A stretch of DNA of 64,000 nucleotides from positions 1 through 64,000 of the forward strand of contig JAJEJB010000018.1 of NCBI GenBank assembly GCA_022828135.1, given 5' to 3'. A model generated the notes under the pieces. That model was not told where the DNA came from, ran no database searches, and worked only from the letters and a program-made list of their open reading frames with translations. The stretch's first letter is position 1. Every line of letters starts with the position of its first letter. The translations under genes and the position numbers were made by a program. Below are positions 50,522-58,942 of the stretch, in pieces. This DNA is from Acidimicrobiia bacterium (GTDB lineage: Bacteria > Actinomycetota > Acidimicrobiia > Acidimicrobiales > Aldehydirespiratoraceae).

Positions 50522-51859
50522 CTACGAGCCGGATTCCCAGCCGCCGGGCTCCAGGCCCAGGTATCGCTCCAGATGGCGGTGCATGTTGATGATGCGGCAC
50601 TCCTCGCCCGACAGGAGGATGTGGGTGCAGCCGGGCTGGTGCAGGCCGGCCTGCATGGTGCGGATCACGCTGAGGTCCTGGTTGAGCACGAACCCGAAGT
50701 CGGCCTGGTCGAGGGGCACGGTGACGTGGACCGGCGATGACGCCGGGGCCTCCGCCGTGGGCATGCGGCGGAGGTTGATGATGGCCAGCTCGCCCTCGTC
50801 GGGGGTGGGGCCGGGCCGGGCGGTCATCACGGTGAACAGGTCGGCGCTGACCAGAACGGTGGCGTTGGGGAACAGGTTGAACTGGCTGAGGCTCATGATC
50901 TGGGCGGTGTCGTAACCCGACAGGTCCACCCCGAGCGTGGACTGGTGGTCGCGGATCTTCTGGGCGATCACGTCCCGGAGGGTCTGGCCGTCGGGCACGT
51001 CGGGCGCCTCGCAGGGCTCGCGGTACTCCGGTCCCATGCGCCCGCCCTCAGTCATCACGAACGAGTCCCACACCACCTGGTCGTCCACGTTGCGACCCAG
51101 GCGGGGGCTGGGCAGGCCGTAGGCCTGGTAGGACGCGCTGTGGCGGTTCCAGATGCGCTGGGGCGCGTTGACGTCGTCGACGCTGGCCAACATCTCGCGG
51201 TGCAGGCCCTGCACGTGGTAGGTCTCCGAAAAGCCCTCGTTGACCACCTTCCAGTTGCTGTTCACCGGCGTGACGGTGGAGTAGTCGCTGCGGAACTCGT
51301 CCAGGTTGGCCCAGGCGATGTCGTCGGGGACGCCCTCCAGCCAGTCGGCCAGCGGCTCGGCGTCGAGGTCCAGGTTCACGAACACCAGACGGGTCCAGGT
51401 GTCCACCCGCACCGGCACCAGCCCCAGCTCGTCGTTGCGCAGCGGGCCGAAACCCCGGCGCGACGGCACCTCGCGCAGCCGTCCGGCCAGGTCCCAGGCC
51501 CAGCGGTGATACGGGCAGCGCAGCTCGGTCGCACCGCTTCCCGAGCCTTGGCAGATGGTGTTGCCGCGGTGGCGGCAGACGTTCTGGAAACCGCGCAGCA
51601 CGCCGTCATCGCCCCGCACCAGCAGCACCGAGTACCGGCCCAGCCGGTGCTCGAACCAGTCGCCGGGGTTGGCCACGTGGTCGACGGTGCAGGCCACATG
51701 CCACACCCTGGGCCACAGCCTGGAGTGCTCGAGCTCGGCGAACCCGGCAGAGATGTAGCGCTCGACCGGGATCCTCACCGGGGCCTCCGCGGCCAGACCC
51801 GAGGCAGTGACCGCGGTGCCGAGGATCTCGGCCTCGTCCGGAGGCGCAGTATCGACCAT
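50522..51859 (-). CDS. Rieske-type aromatic-ring-hydroxylating oxygenase, alpha subunit
   Basis: A 445-aa Rieske nonheme iron oxygenase. The [2Fe-2S] ligands are in NVCRHRGNTI and RCPYHRWAWD (C-x-H and C-x2-H). The mononuclear iron site is in NEGFSETYHVQGLHREM, with two histidines. Members in this branch hydroxylate small substrates such as carnitine, glycine betaine or stachydrine, leading to demethylation. The start ATG 51859 is near the divergent GcvT-type gene. A reductase partner is not visible nearby. Confidence 0.9.
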   Translation of the reverse strand: MVDTAPPDEAEILGTAVTASGLAAEAPVRIPVERYISAGFAELEHSRLWPRVWHVACTVDHVANPGDWFEHRLGRYSVLLVRGDDGVLRGFQNVCRHRGNTICQGSGSGATELRCPYHRWAWDLAGRLREVPSRRGFGPLRNDELGLVPVRVDTWTRLVFVNLDLDAEPLADWLEGVPDDIAWANLDEFRSDYSTVTPVNSNWKVVNEGFSETYHVQGLHREMLASVDDVNAPQRIWNRHSASYQAYGLPSPRLGRNVDDQVVWDSFVMTEGGRMGPEYREPCEAPDVPDGQTLRDVIAQKIRDHQSTLGVDLSGYDTAQIMSLSQFNLFPNATVLVSADLFTVMTARPGPTPDEGELAIINLRRMPTAEAPASSPVHVTVPLDQADFGFVLNQDLSVIRTMQAGLHQPGCTHILLSGEECRIINMHRHLERYLGLEPGGWESGS

Positions 51860-51925
51860 CCCACAATCGTTGCACACCGGTTGCGTGGCTACCCTGAGCC
51901 GGCCCGCCAAGCGCTCGAGGTATTG

Positions 51926-53119
51926 ATGACCGGGGACAGGCACTTCTACATCGAGTCGTTCGGCACGGTCCAGTTGAGCGCGTTCCGCATCGGGCAGTCC
52001 CCGTTCGCCCACCGCTACACGACCGACCAGACGGTCTACGGCATGTACTGCAACCGGCTCTATCCGCTCAAGACGTCCCGCGACGAGGACCCCATCCCCA
52101 ACTATTGGAAGCTGCGCCGCGGCGTCATGCTGTACGACGTCCCGGAGAAGCCGCTTGAGATCGCCGGCCCCGATGCGAGCCGGCTGCTCGAGAAGGTACT
52201 CACCTGCCGGATCGAGGCGCTCCCAGTCGGGCGAGCCCGCTACGGCCTGGCCTGCCACGAGGACGGCACCATCCTGATGGACGGGGTGGTGATGCGGATG
52301 GCCCCCGACCGGTTCTGGTACGTCAAGGCCAACGGCGAGTTCCAGAGCTGGCTCGAGGCCAACGCCATCGGCCTCAACGTCAGGGTCTCGGACCCGGACT
52401 CGCGGGTGCTGCAGATCCAGGGACCGAAGTCGCTCCACGTGCTCGACGCGGCCATCGGCGGCGGGCTGTCGGAGGACTTCAAGTACTTCCACGCCGGCTT
52501 CTTCGACATCTGCGGGCAGCGGCTGTGGGTGTCCCGCACCGGGTGGACGGGCGAGGCGGGCATCGAGATCTACTGCAACAGCGGCCCGGAGCCCACCGAC
52601 CACGACGCCCTCTGGGACGGCCTGCTGGCCTGCGGTGAGCCCTTCGGGATGGAGTTCAGCTCGTCGTCGTCGATGGGCCTGCGGCGCATCGAGTCGGGGA
52701 TCCTCGACAACGGCACCGACATCGAGCCCGGGTTGACGCCCTACGCGGCAGGCCTCGGGCAGTTCGTCAAGCTCGACAAGGACGACTTCATCGGCCGGAC
52801 GGCGCTGGAGACTGCTGATCGCAGCCAGCTGCTGTTCGGCCTGGTGTGTGCCACCGCCACGCCGGAAGCGGGTATGCACGTCCACTTGGATGACGGCCCG
52901 GTCGGACACATGACCTCCGGGTCGTGGTCGCCCACGCTCGACGCCGGGATCGGCTACGTGCGCTTCGACCAGCGGTTGCCGGGCGACGACTGGAACGGCA
53001 AGATGGTCTGGCTGCACGACCGCGACGGAACGCCCCATGAGGCCACCGTCGACACCCTCCCGTTCGTAGACAAGGAGAAGCAACTGCCCCGGGTCGCCTG
53101 GACCGGTTCAGGCACCTGA
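51926..53119 (+). CDS. GcvT-like aminomethyltransferase/demethylase family protein
   Basis: A 397-aa folate-dependent protein of the glycine-cleavage T family. The folate-binding core shows LEIAGPDASRLLEKVLT, CRIEALPVGRARYGLACHEDGTILMDGVVM and VSRTGWTGEAGIEIYC, followed by GLRRIESGILDNGTDIEPGLTPYAAGL. Similar proteins include GcvT, DmdA and other methyl-transfer enzymes. As the gene is divergent from a Rieske oxygenase gene with a 66-base gap, I suggest it processes a methyl group from an N- or S-methylated substrate. ATG 51926 is the chosen start; a TACCCT box about 30 bases upstream could be its -10. Confidence 0.87.
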   Translation: MTGDRHFYIESFGTVQLSAFRIGQSPFAHRYTTDQTVYGMYCNRLYPLKTSRDEDPIPNYWKLRRGVMLYDVPEKPLEIAGPDASRLLEKVLTCRIEALPVGRARYGLACHEDGTILMDGVVMRMAPDRFWYVKANGEFQSWLEANAIGLNVRVSDPDSRVLQIQGPKSLHVLDAAIGGGLSEDFKYFHAGFFDICGQRLWVSRTGWTGEAGIEIYCNSGPEPTDHDALWDGLLACGEPFGMEFSSSSSMGLRRIESGILDNGTDIEPGLTPYAAGLGQFVKLDKDDFIGRTALETADRSQLLFGLVCATATPEAGMHVHLDDGPVGHMTSGSWSPTLDAGIGYVRFDQRLPGDDWNGKMVWLHDRDGTPHEATVDTLPFVDKEKQLPRVAWTGSGT

Positions 53120-53195
53120 GCGTGCCCGGCAGCCGGCGCGGCGCGTTGAAGCGTGCGGCGCGTTCGGACAGCGCTTCCGGGATATACAGGCTGTC

Positions 53196-54308
53196 GTGAG
53201 CCTCGACTTCTCGATGCGCCCCGAGTGGGAGGCGCTGCGGGCCCGAGCCCGGGCCGTGGCCGAGCAGGGCGTGGCCGACTACGGCCAGTGGAGCGACTCG
53301 TGGATCAACGGCCACTCCAAGGAATTCTCCCGCGTGCTGGCGGCCGAGGGCTTCATCGGCATGACCTGGCCGGCCGAGCATGGCGGGGGAGGCCGCCCGG
53401 GGATCGAGCGCATCATCATGGCCGAGGAGATGATCAGCGCCGGAGCGCCCATCGCGGCCAGCTGGTTCGCCGACCGCCAGATGGGCCCGTCCATCTACAC
53501 CTACGGCACCGACGCCCAGAAGGACGCGTTCCTGCCCGGGATGCTGTCGGGGGAGGCGTCCTGGTGCATCGGGATGAGCGAGCCCGACGCCGGCTCCGAC
53601 CTGGCCGCGCTCAAGACATCCGCGGACCGCGACGGCGATCGCTACGTCGTCAACGGCCAGAAGATCTGGACCAGCGGCGCAGCCAGCGCCGAGTACTGCT
53701 ACGTGATCTGCCGCACCAGCCGCCAAGGCCCTCCGCATCGGGGCCTCAGCGAGCTGATCGTGCCCATGGACCTAGACGGCATCGAGGTGCGGCCGGTGCG
53801 CGACATGGTCGGCAACTCGCACTTCTGCGAGATCTTCTTCACCGACGTGCGAGTGCCGGTCGACAACCTGGTCGGCATCGAGGGCGGGGCCTTCAAGCAG
53901 ACCATGATCCAGCTCGGCTACGAGCGGGGCGGCATCGACCGGCTGGTGTCCAACCGGCCGTTGTACGAGCTCGCCCTGGAGCACGCCGACCTCTCTGATT
54001 CCTTGACCCGCCAGGAGATCGCAGCCATCGAGACCGGCTACCGGCTGGGACGGCTCATGGTGTACCGGGGCGCTCTCGGCGAGGGCTCCGCCGACTACAG
54101 CGCGGGCACCAAGGCGTTCTGCACCGAGCACGAGCAGCGGGTGGCCCAGTTCGCGGCCCGGGTGCTCGGTCCGGCGGCCACCGTGGGCGACGCTCTGCCC
54201 ACCGCGATCTGCTACGCCCCGGCCTACACCATCCAGGGCGGCACGTCGGCCATCATGCGCAACATCATCGGCGAACGCATCCTCGGCCTACCTCGCGAAC
54301 CCCGATAG
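53196..54308 (+). CDS. Acyl-CoA dehydrogenase family protein
   Basis: A 370-aa flavoprotein that introduces a double bond next to an acyl thioester. The N-terminal helical domain, middle beta domain with GMSEPDAGSDLAALKT and GQKIWTSGAASAEYC, and C-terminal domain with YTIQGGTSAIMRNIIGER are in normal order. The catalytic Glu is expected in the C-terminal domain. The GTG start is preceded by a TATACA sequence seven bases upstream, a weaker leaderless box. It is followed convergently by three SDR genes, possibly for the next step of the same degradation path. Confidence 0.9.
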   Translation: MSLDFSMRPEWEALRARARAVAEQGVADYGQWSDSWINGHSKEFSRVLAAEGFIGMTWPAEHGGGGRPGIERIIMAEEMISAGAPIAASWFADRQMGPSIYTYGTDAQKDAFLPGMLSGEASWCIGMSEPDAGSDLAALKTSADRDGDRYVVNGQKIWTSGAASAEYCYVICRTSRQGPPHRGLSELIVPMDLDGIEVRPVRDMVGNSHFCEIFFTDVRVPVDNLVGIEGGAFKQTMIQLGYERGGIDRLVSNRPLYELALEHADLSDSLTRQEIAAIETGYRLGRLMVYRGALGEGSADYSAGTKAFCTEHEQRVAQFAARVLGPAATVGDALPTAICYAPAYTIQGGTSAIMRNIIGERILGLPREPR

Positions 54309-54323
54309 CGCAGCGGTCAGCGC

Positions 54324-55094
54324 CTACTCGGGGGTGACGTAGGCGGCGGTGAGGCCGCCGTCGACCAGCAGGTTGGCGCCGGTCATGTACGACGCGTCGT
54401 CCGAGGCCAGGAACAGCGCGGCTGAGGCCATCTCGGCGGCCTCGCCGAAACGGCCCATGGGCACGTGCACCAGGCGGCGCTGGCGCTTCTCGTCGGTGTC
54501 GAGGTACGACATGAGCAGCTCGGTGCGCAGCGGCCCCGGCGACAGGGCATTGACCCTGATGTTCTCCCGGGCGTGTATCACCGCCAGCTCGCGGGTCAGC
54601 GACAGCACCGCTCCCTTGGAGGCGGTGTAGGCGATCTGCGGCGTGGCCGCGCCCACCGAGGCCACGAACGAAGCGGTGTTGATGATCGAGCCCCCGCCGG
54701 CCCGGCGCATGGCCGGGATCTGGTGGCGGCAGCCGTACAGCACGCCCTTCAGGTTCACGGCCAGGGTCTTGTCGATGGTCTCCTCGGAGGTGGCGATGGC
54801 GTCGGCGTCGTCGGCCAGCATGATCCCCGCGTTGTTGAAGGCGACGTCCAGTTGCCCGTAGGTGGCCTCCGCGGCCTTGACCGCCAGCGCGACCTCGGCG
54901 TCGTCGGACACATCGGCGTGCACCGCGGTGGCCTCGCCCCCGGCCGCCCGGATCATCTCGACCGTCTCGTCGTTGGCGTCGACGATGTCGGCCGCCACCA
55001 CCCGGGCCCCCTCCTCAGCGAACCGCAGCGCCGTGGCCCGGCCGATCCCGCTGGCCGTACCGGTGATCAGCGTCACCTTTCCCTCAAGCCTCAT
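54324..55094 (-). CDS. SDR-family oxidoreductase
   Basis: A 256-aa classical SDR. The motif ITGTASGIGRATAL is near the N terminus, NNAG occurs in AFNNAGIMLAD, the catalytic residues are in YTASKGAVL, and GANLLVDGGL ends the protein. The substrate is unknown. The stop is 16 bases from the end of the convergent acyl-CoA dehydrogenase gene. It is the last of three SDR genes on the minus strand. Confidence 0.88.
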   Translation of the reverse strand: MRLEGKVTLITGTASGIGRATALRFAEEGARVVAADIVDANDETVEMIRAAGGEATAVHADVSDDAEVALAVKAAEATYGQLDVAFNNAGIMLADDADAIATSEETIDKTLAVNLKGVLYGCRHQIPAMRRAGGGSIINTASFVASVGAATPQIAYTASKGAVLSLTRELAVIHARENIRVNALSPGPLRTELLMSYLDTDEKRQRRLVHVPMGRFGEAAEMASAALFLASDDASYMTGANLLVDGGLTAAYVTPE

Positions 55095-55113
55095 AGCCGC
55101 TCCCTGCTCGCGG

Positions 55114-55851
55114 TCAACTGGTGAGTGAGCCGCCGTTTATTCCGATGGTCTGGGCGGTGACCCATTCGGCCTCGTCGGAGGCGAGCCACACGCAGGCTGC
55201 GGCCACATCCTCGGGCCGGCCGGTGCGCCCGACGGGCACTGCTCGGGCGAAGTGCTCGGTTATCTCCCGGTTCTTGCGTTCGAAGAGTCCCAGCGCCAGC
55301 GTGTTGGCCGTCACGCCGGAGCGGGCCACCTCCAGTGCCAGCGAGCGGGTGAAGGACATCCCGCCGCCCTTGCCCGCGCTGTAGGGAGCGACCCCGATGC
55401 CTACGCCGTGGGTGCCCGCGGCGGACGAGATGGTGATGATGCGGCCCCAACCCCGCTCGCACATGCCGTCGACGACGGCGTGGCAGCAGTTCATGACCCC
55501 GTAGAGGTTCACGTCAACGGTGGCCACCCAGTCGGCCGGGTCCATGTCGCGGAACTGCTCGGCCTTCATGTCGGTCGGGCCGGCCAGACCCGCGTTGTTG
55601 ACCAGAATGTCGACCGCCCCGATCCCGGCCACCGCGGCCAGCACTGCGTCGCGGTCGGTCACGTCGAAGACGCAAGCAACCGCGCTCCCGCCCTCCGCCA
55701 TGATCTCGTCGGTCGTCGCCTGAGCCCGGTCGGCGAAGTAGTCGTTGACGACGACATGGGCGCCCTGGCCGGCCAGGCCGCGGGCGATGCCGGCACCGAT
55801 GTTCTGACCTGCGCCGGTCACCAGAGCGGTGCGTCCACTCAGATCGAACAT
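55114..55851 (-). CDS. SDR-family oxidoreductase
   Basis: A 245-aa SDR. VTGAGQNIGAGIA is the cofactor motif, NNAG lies near residue 84, the catalytic pair is in YSAGKGGGM, and TAQTIGINGGS is near the end. ATG 55851 is supported by an AAGGAG site four bases upstream; an in-frame ATG six codons earlier overlaps it. With the two neighbouring SDR genes it probably acts on a hydroxyacyl-CoA or steroid-like alcohol; this is an inference from context only. Confidence 0.87.
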   Translation of the reverse strand: MFDLSGRTALVTGAGQNIGAGIARGLAGQGAHVVVNDYFADRAQATTDEIMAEGGSAVACVFDVTDRDAVLAAVAGIGAVDILVNNAGLAGPTDMKAEQFRDMDPADWVATVDVNLYGVMNCCHAVVDGMCERGWGRIITISSAAGTHGVGIGVAPYSAGKGGGMSFTRSLALEVARSGVTANTLALGLFERKNREITEHFARAVPVGRTGRPEDVAAACVWLASDEAEWVTAQTIGINGGSLTS

Positions 55852-55882
55852 CGGACTCCTTCGCGGCAACCTGTTGTAGCCA

Positions 55883-56800
55883 TCATGGCCTAGGGCTGTG
55901 GCTCCGGCCGAAGCGGTAGGCGTCGGGCCATCCGCGGCCGCCGAGGCTCTCCTCCTGACGGGCGATGATGCCGGGCAGGTCGTCGGGCTGCCAGCCCTCG
56001 AGCAGTTCCTCGCCGTGCAAGTCGAGCACCGGACGCTGCAACTCCACTAGCAGCTGAAGGCTGAAGGCGATCCGGCCGGTCAGCACGGCGGGATCGGCCG
56101 TGCAGAGGGCCAGCGTCGCCTCGGCCATGGTCTCCAGCGGCTCGAACATCACGCCCTCCACCCAACCGGCGGCCACCAATGCGGGGGTGGCGATGGCCCC
56201 TTGGGGCGCCAGGGCGTTCACCGCGATGCCCTGACCCTCGCACTCGCTGGCCACCGACACGGTGAGCCGGTTCAGGGCAGCTTTGCTCGCCCCGTACATG
56301 GCCCCGGTCTTCGACGGCTTGTTGGTCGGGAACGGCGGACCCGGCGGCAGCTCGGCCGAGAACGTCGTGATGTTGACGATCGCCCCCCGGCCCCGCTCGC
56401 GCATCCCGCCGACAACCTCCGCCATCAGCTCCCACGGTGCCCACAGGTTGACCTGGAGGGCCCGTTCCAGGCGCTCGGGGCCGACCGACTCGAAAGCGCC
56501 GTAACCGCCGGCCGCGGCGTTGTTGACCAGGACGTCGACCGGGCCGAGCGCGGCCTCGGTTCGCTCCACCAGCTCGGTCCGGGCCCCGTGGGGGTCGCTC
56601 AGGTCCGACGGCAGCACCAGGCACTCGCCACCCAGCTCGCGAATGCGGGAGGCAGTGGTCTCCAGGCCGTCGACGCTGCGGGCCGTGATCGCCACGCGGG
56701 CCCCTTCAGCCGCCAGGCGCAACGCAATAGCGGTACCGGTGCCGCCCTTACTGGCGCCCGTGACCAGCGCAACCTGACCCTCACACAGCCGCTGAGACAT
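55883..56800 (-). CDS. SDR-family oxidoreductase
   Basis: A 305-aa SDR. The NAD(P) motif is VTGASKGGTGTAIA, NNAAAGGYG near residue 90, and the catalytic pair in YGASKAALN. The C terminus is longer than in the two neighbours, which may help dimerisation or substrate binding. ATG 56800 was chosen because upstream codons run into the MFS transporter promoter region. First of the three SDR genes on the minus strand and divergent from the transporter. Confidence 0.86.
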   Translation of the reverse strand: MSQRLCEGQVALVTGASKGGTGTAIALRLAAEGARVAITARSVDGLETTASRIRELGGECLVLPSDLSDPHGARTELVERTEAALGPVDVLVNNAAAGGYGAFESVGPERLERALQVNLWAPWELMAEVVGGMRERGRGAIVNITTFSAELPPGPPFPTNKPSKTGAMYGASKAALNRLTVSVASECEGQGIAVNALAPQGAIATPALVAAGWVEGVMFEPLETMAEATLALCTADPAVLTGRIAFSLQLLVELQRPVLDLHGEELLEGWQPDDLPGIIARQEESLGGRGWPDAYRFGRSHSPRP

Positions 56801-56926
56801 CACCGCCCTCCCGTTGGCACGGCTCCTGATCGGCCAGTCTCGCACCACCGGCCCCGCGGCGGGCGGCTCCGGTGTCATGTGGCCGATGTCACGCAGCCAA
56901 TACCCGATGGCCCGGGGCCGGACCGG

Positions 56927-56932
56927 TAGCTT
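56927..56932 (+). promoter_or_regulatory. -10 box TAGCTT before the MFS gene
   Basis: TAGCTT is followed by six bases and the GTG start at 56939, as in the other leaderless genes. Confidence 0.5.
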
Positions 56933-56938
56933 CGACTG

Positions 56939-58057
56939 GTGCAAAGTCCGGTCCGGCTCGTCTACCTGCTGCGGCCCACCGTCAAGGTCGGGATCCTGCT
57001 CGCGGTCGGATTCGGTGTGCTGGCGTTCGTTTCAACGCCGTTCCTGCTGTCCGAGATCGCCGACCACTACGGGATCAGTCTGGGCGTGGCGTCGATGATC
57101 GGCGTGTTCCAGCTCGGCGGCTTCGTGATCGCCTCCTGGGTCGCCGGACGCTGGCTGCAGCCCCGCGAACGCATCTTCGTGGCCTCACTGCTGGCCGCGG
57201 CGGCCGCCAACCTCGGCTCGGCGGCGCTGCCGCCATTCGCGCTGCTGGTGCCGCTGCGCCTCGTCAGCGGAGCGGCTCTGGGCCTGCTGGCCTGGTACGG
57301 CTGGGTTCAGGCCTTCGGCGACGACCGCCGCATGGGCGACGTTGCCGTGGCCGGCCCGGCGGTGGGCGTGATCGCCGCGCCGCTGGTGTCCCTGCTCGTG
57401 GAAGCAGGCGGGCCACGGCTGGTGTTCGCCGCGCTGGCCGCGCTGTCGCTGGTGCCGCTCGCCTTCGGCTACCGCAGCGAGGTGAGGGAACTACCCAGGG
57501 ACCGGGCGCGCCACCGGGCGGTCCCGGCAGCCCGGGTGCTGCTGGTCTGCCTGGGCCTGTTCACCCTCGGCGGATCGGCGGTCTTCATCTACGCAGTGGT
57601 GCTGGGAACGGGCGACCCGGGGCTGTCCGTCGCGGCCGTCGCGGCCGGGTTCAGCCTCAACGCGGTGCTGGCGATCCCCGCATCTCGGATAAGGGCTACC
57701 CGAGGGATGCCGAGCCCGTGGATGGCGGCGACCGCGGTGTGCGCGATCGTGGTCGCCACCACCGGCTACCCATGGCTGTTCCTGACTGCTCTGGTGGTGT
57801 GGGGGTTCTTCTTCTGGGCCGCCATACCGGGCGTGTTCGAGGTGCTGGCCAGCCGCTCCCGCTACCCCGAGGAACGGGTCGGGGACGCCCAGGCACTGAT
57901 GGCCGCAGGCCGCGCCGGAGGACCTCTGCTGGGCGGGCTGCTCATCGACAGCGCCGGAGCGACCGTGCTCGGCATTGTCGGCAGCTCTCTGATGCTCGCA
58001 GCCGCCATCGGAGTGTTCACCACCCGGACCGTGGTCCGACCCCTGGGGAACCGCTGA
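56939..58057 (+). CDS. MFS transporter
   Basis: A 372-aa membrane protein with repeated hydrophobic segments along its whole length, consistent with a major facilitator. The first two helices carry VGILLAVGFGVLAFVSTPF and GVASMIGVFQLGGFVIASW, and later ones include ALSLVPLAFGYRSE and LTALVVWGFFFWAAIPG. The family exports or imports small molecules with a proton gradient. Substrate and direction are not evident. GTG start with a leaderless promoter. It stands beside the SDR genes and a class II aldolase gene, 61 bases downstream. Confidence 0.85.
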   Translation: MQSPVRLVYLLRPTVKVGILLAVGFGVLAFVSTPFLLSEIADHYGISLGVASMIGVFQLGGFVIASWVAGRWLQPRERIFVASLLAAAAANLGSAALPPFALLVPLRLVSGAALGLLAWYGWVQAFGDDRRMGDVAVAGPAVGVIAAPLVSLLVEAGGPRLVFAALAALSLVPLAFGYRSEVRELPRDRARHRAVPAARVLLVCLGLFTLGGSAVFIYAVVLGTGDPGLSVAAVAAGFSLNAVLAIPASRIRATRGMPSPWMAATAVCAIVVATTGYPWLFLTALVVWGFFFWAAIPGVFEVLASRSRYPEERVGDAQALMAAGRAGGPLLGGLLIDSAGATVLGIVGSSLMLAAAIGVFTTRTVVRPLGNR

Positions 58058-58106
58058 CCGGTTCGAGAGCGCCGAACCCTCGGACAACCGATCGACCGCC
58101 CGGGGC

Positions 58107-58112
58107 TACGCT
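58107..58112 (+). promoter_or_regulatory. -10 box TACGCT before the aldolase gene
   Basis: TACGCT is followed by six bases and ATG 58119. Confidence 0.45.
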
Positions 58113-58118
58113 ACGGCC

Positions 58119-58922
58119 ATGGGCTCTGAGCACGACGACGGCGGCACGCCGAGCCGGGAGCGGGACTGGTACCTGCCCGCCTTCGACACGGTGGAGGAGG
58201 AGCGGCTGCACCGCAAGCAGCGTCTGGCCGCCACCTATCGGATCTTCGCCAAGCTCGGCTTCGAGGACGGCGCGGTGGGCGCGGCCGGCCATGTCACCGT
58301 GCGCGACCCCGGGGACCCCGAGACGTTCTGGGTCAACCCGTGGGGTGTGCCGTTCTCCCACATCACGACGTCGAGCCTGATCAGGGTGGACTCCGACGGC
58401 GACATCGTCGACGGCGAGGGCGCTCTACTGAACGGGGCGGCCTTCGCCATCCACTCGCAGATCCATGCGGCCCGCCCCGACGTGGTGGCTGCGGCCCATA
58501 GCCATTCGATGCACGGCAAGTCGTTCTCGGCGCTGGGACGGCTGCTGCGGCCGCTGACCCAGGACGCCTGCGCCTTCTACGGCGACCACGTGATCTTCGA
58601 CGGCTACAGCGGCGTGGTGATGGAACTCGACGAGGGCAAGCGCATCGCGGCCGCCCTGGGCGAATGCAAGGCCGCCATCCTCCAGAACCACGGCCTGCTC
58701 ACGGTGGGCGCTTCGGTGGACGCGGCTGCGGGCGCGTTCGTGGCCATGGACCGGGCCTGCCAGTCGCAGCTGCTGGCCGAGGCCGCCGGCAACCCGATCG
58801 ACATTCCCGACGACGTCGCCCGCCACACCTACTCGATGGTCGGCACCGGCCTGGCCATGTGGTTCACCTTCCAGCCCCTGTACACCGAGATAGCCCGAGA
58901 GCAGCCCGACCTCCTCGACTGA
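58119..58922 (+). CDS. Class II aldolase/adducin family protein
   Basis: A 267-aa metal-dependent protein of the class II aldolase/adducin fold. The metal ligands are the histidines in AAHSHSMHGKSFS and a later ILQNHGLLTVG, and the nearby VRVDSDG strand is typical. The family includes fuculose-phosphate aldolase and decarboxylases. The adducin-like branch with an N-terminal YRIFAKLGFEDGAVGAAGHV section often has unknown substrates. It is convergent with selD; the two stops are about 20 bases apart. Confidence 0.88.
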   Translation: MGSEHDDGGTPSRERDWYLPAFDTVEEERLHRKQRLAATYRIFAKLGFEDGAVGAAGHVTVRDPGDPETFWVNPWGVPFSHITTSSLIRVDSDGDIVDGEGALLNGAAFAIHSQIHAARPDVVAAAHSHSMHGKSFSALGRLLRPLTQDACAFYGDHVIFDGYSGVVMELDEGKRIAAALGECKAAILQNHGLLTVGASVDAAAGAFVAMDRACQSQLLAEAAGNPIDIPDDVARHTYSMVGTGLAMWFTFQPLYTEIAREQPDLLD

Positions 58923-58942
58923 CCTCGACCGAGGTCCGTCGG

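Noticed and set aside
50522-53083. An 853-aa fusion of the Rieske protein with an N-terminal extension
   Set aside because: The first half of the frame is antisense to the GcvT-like gene. The Rieske protein begins at 51859.
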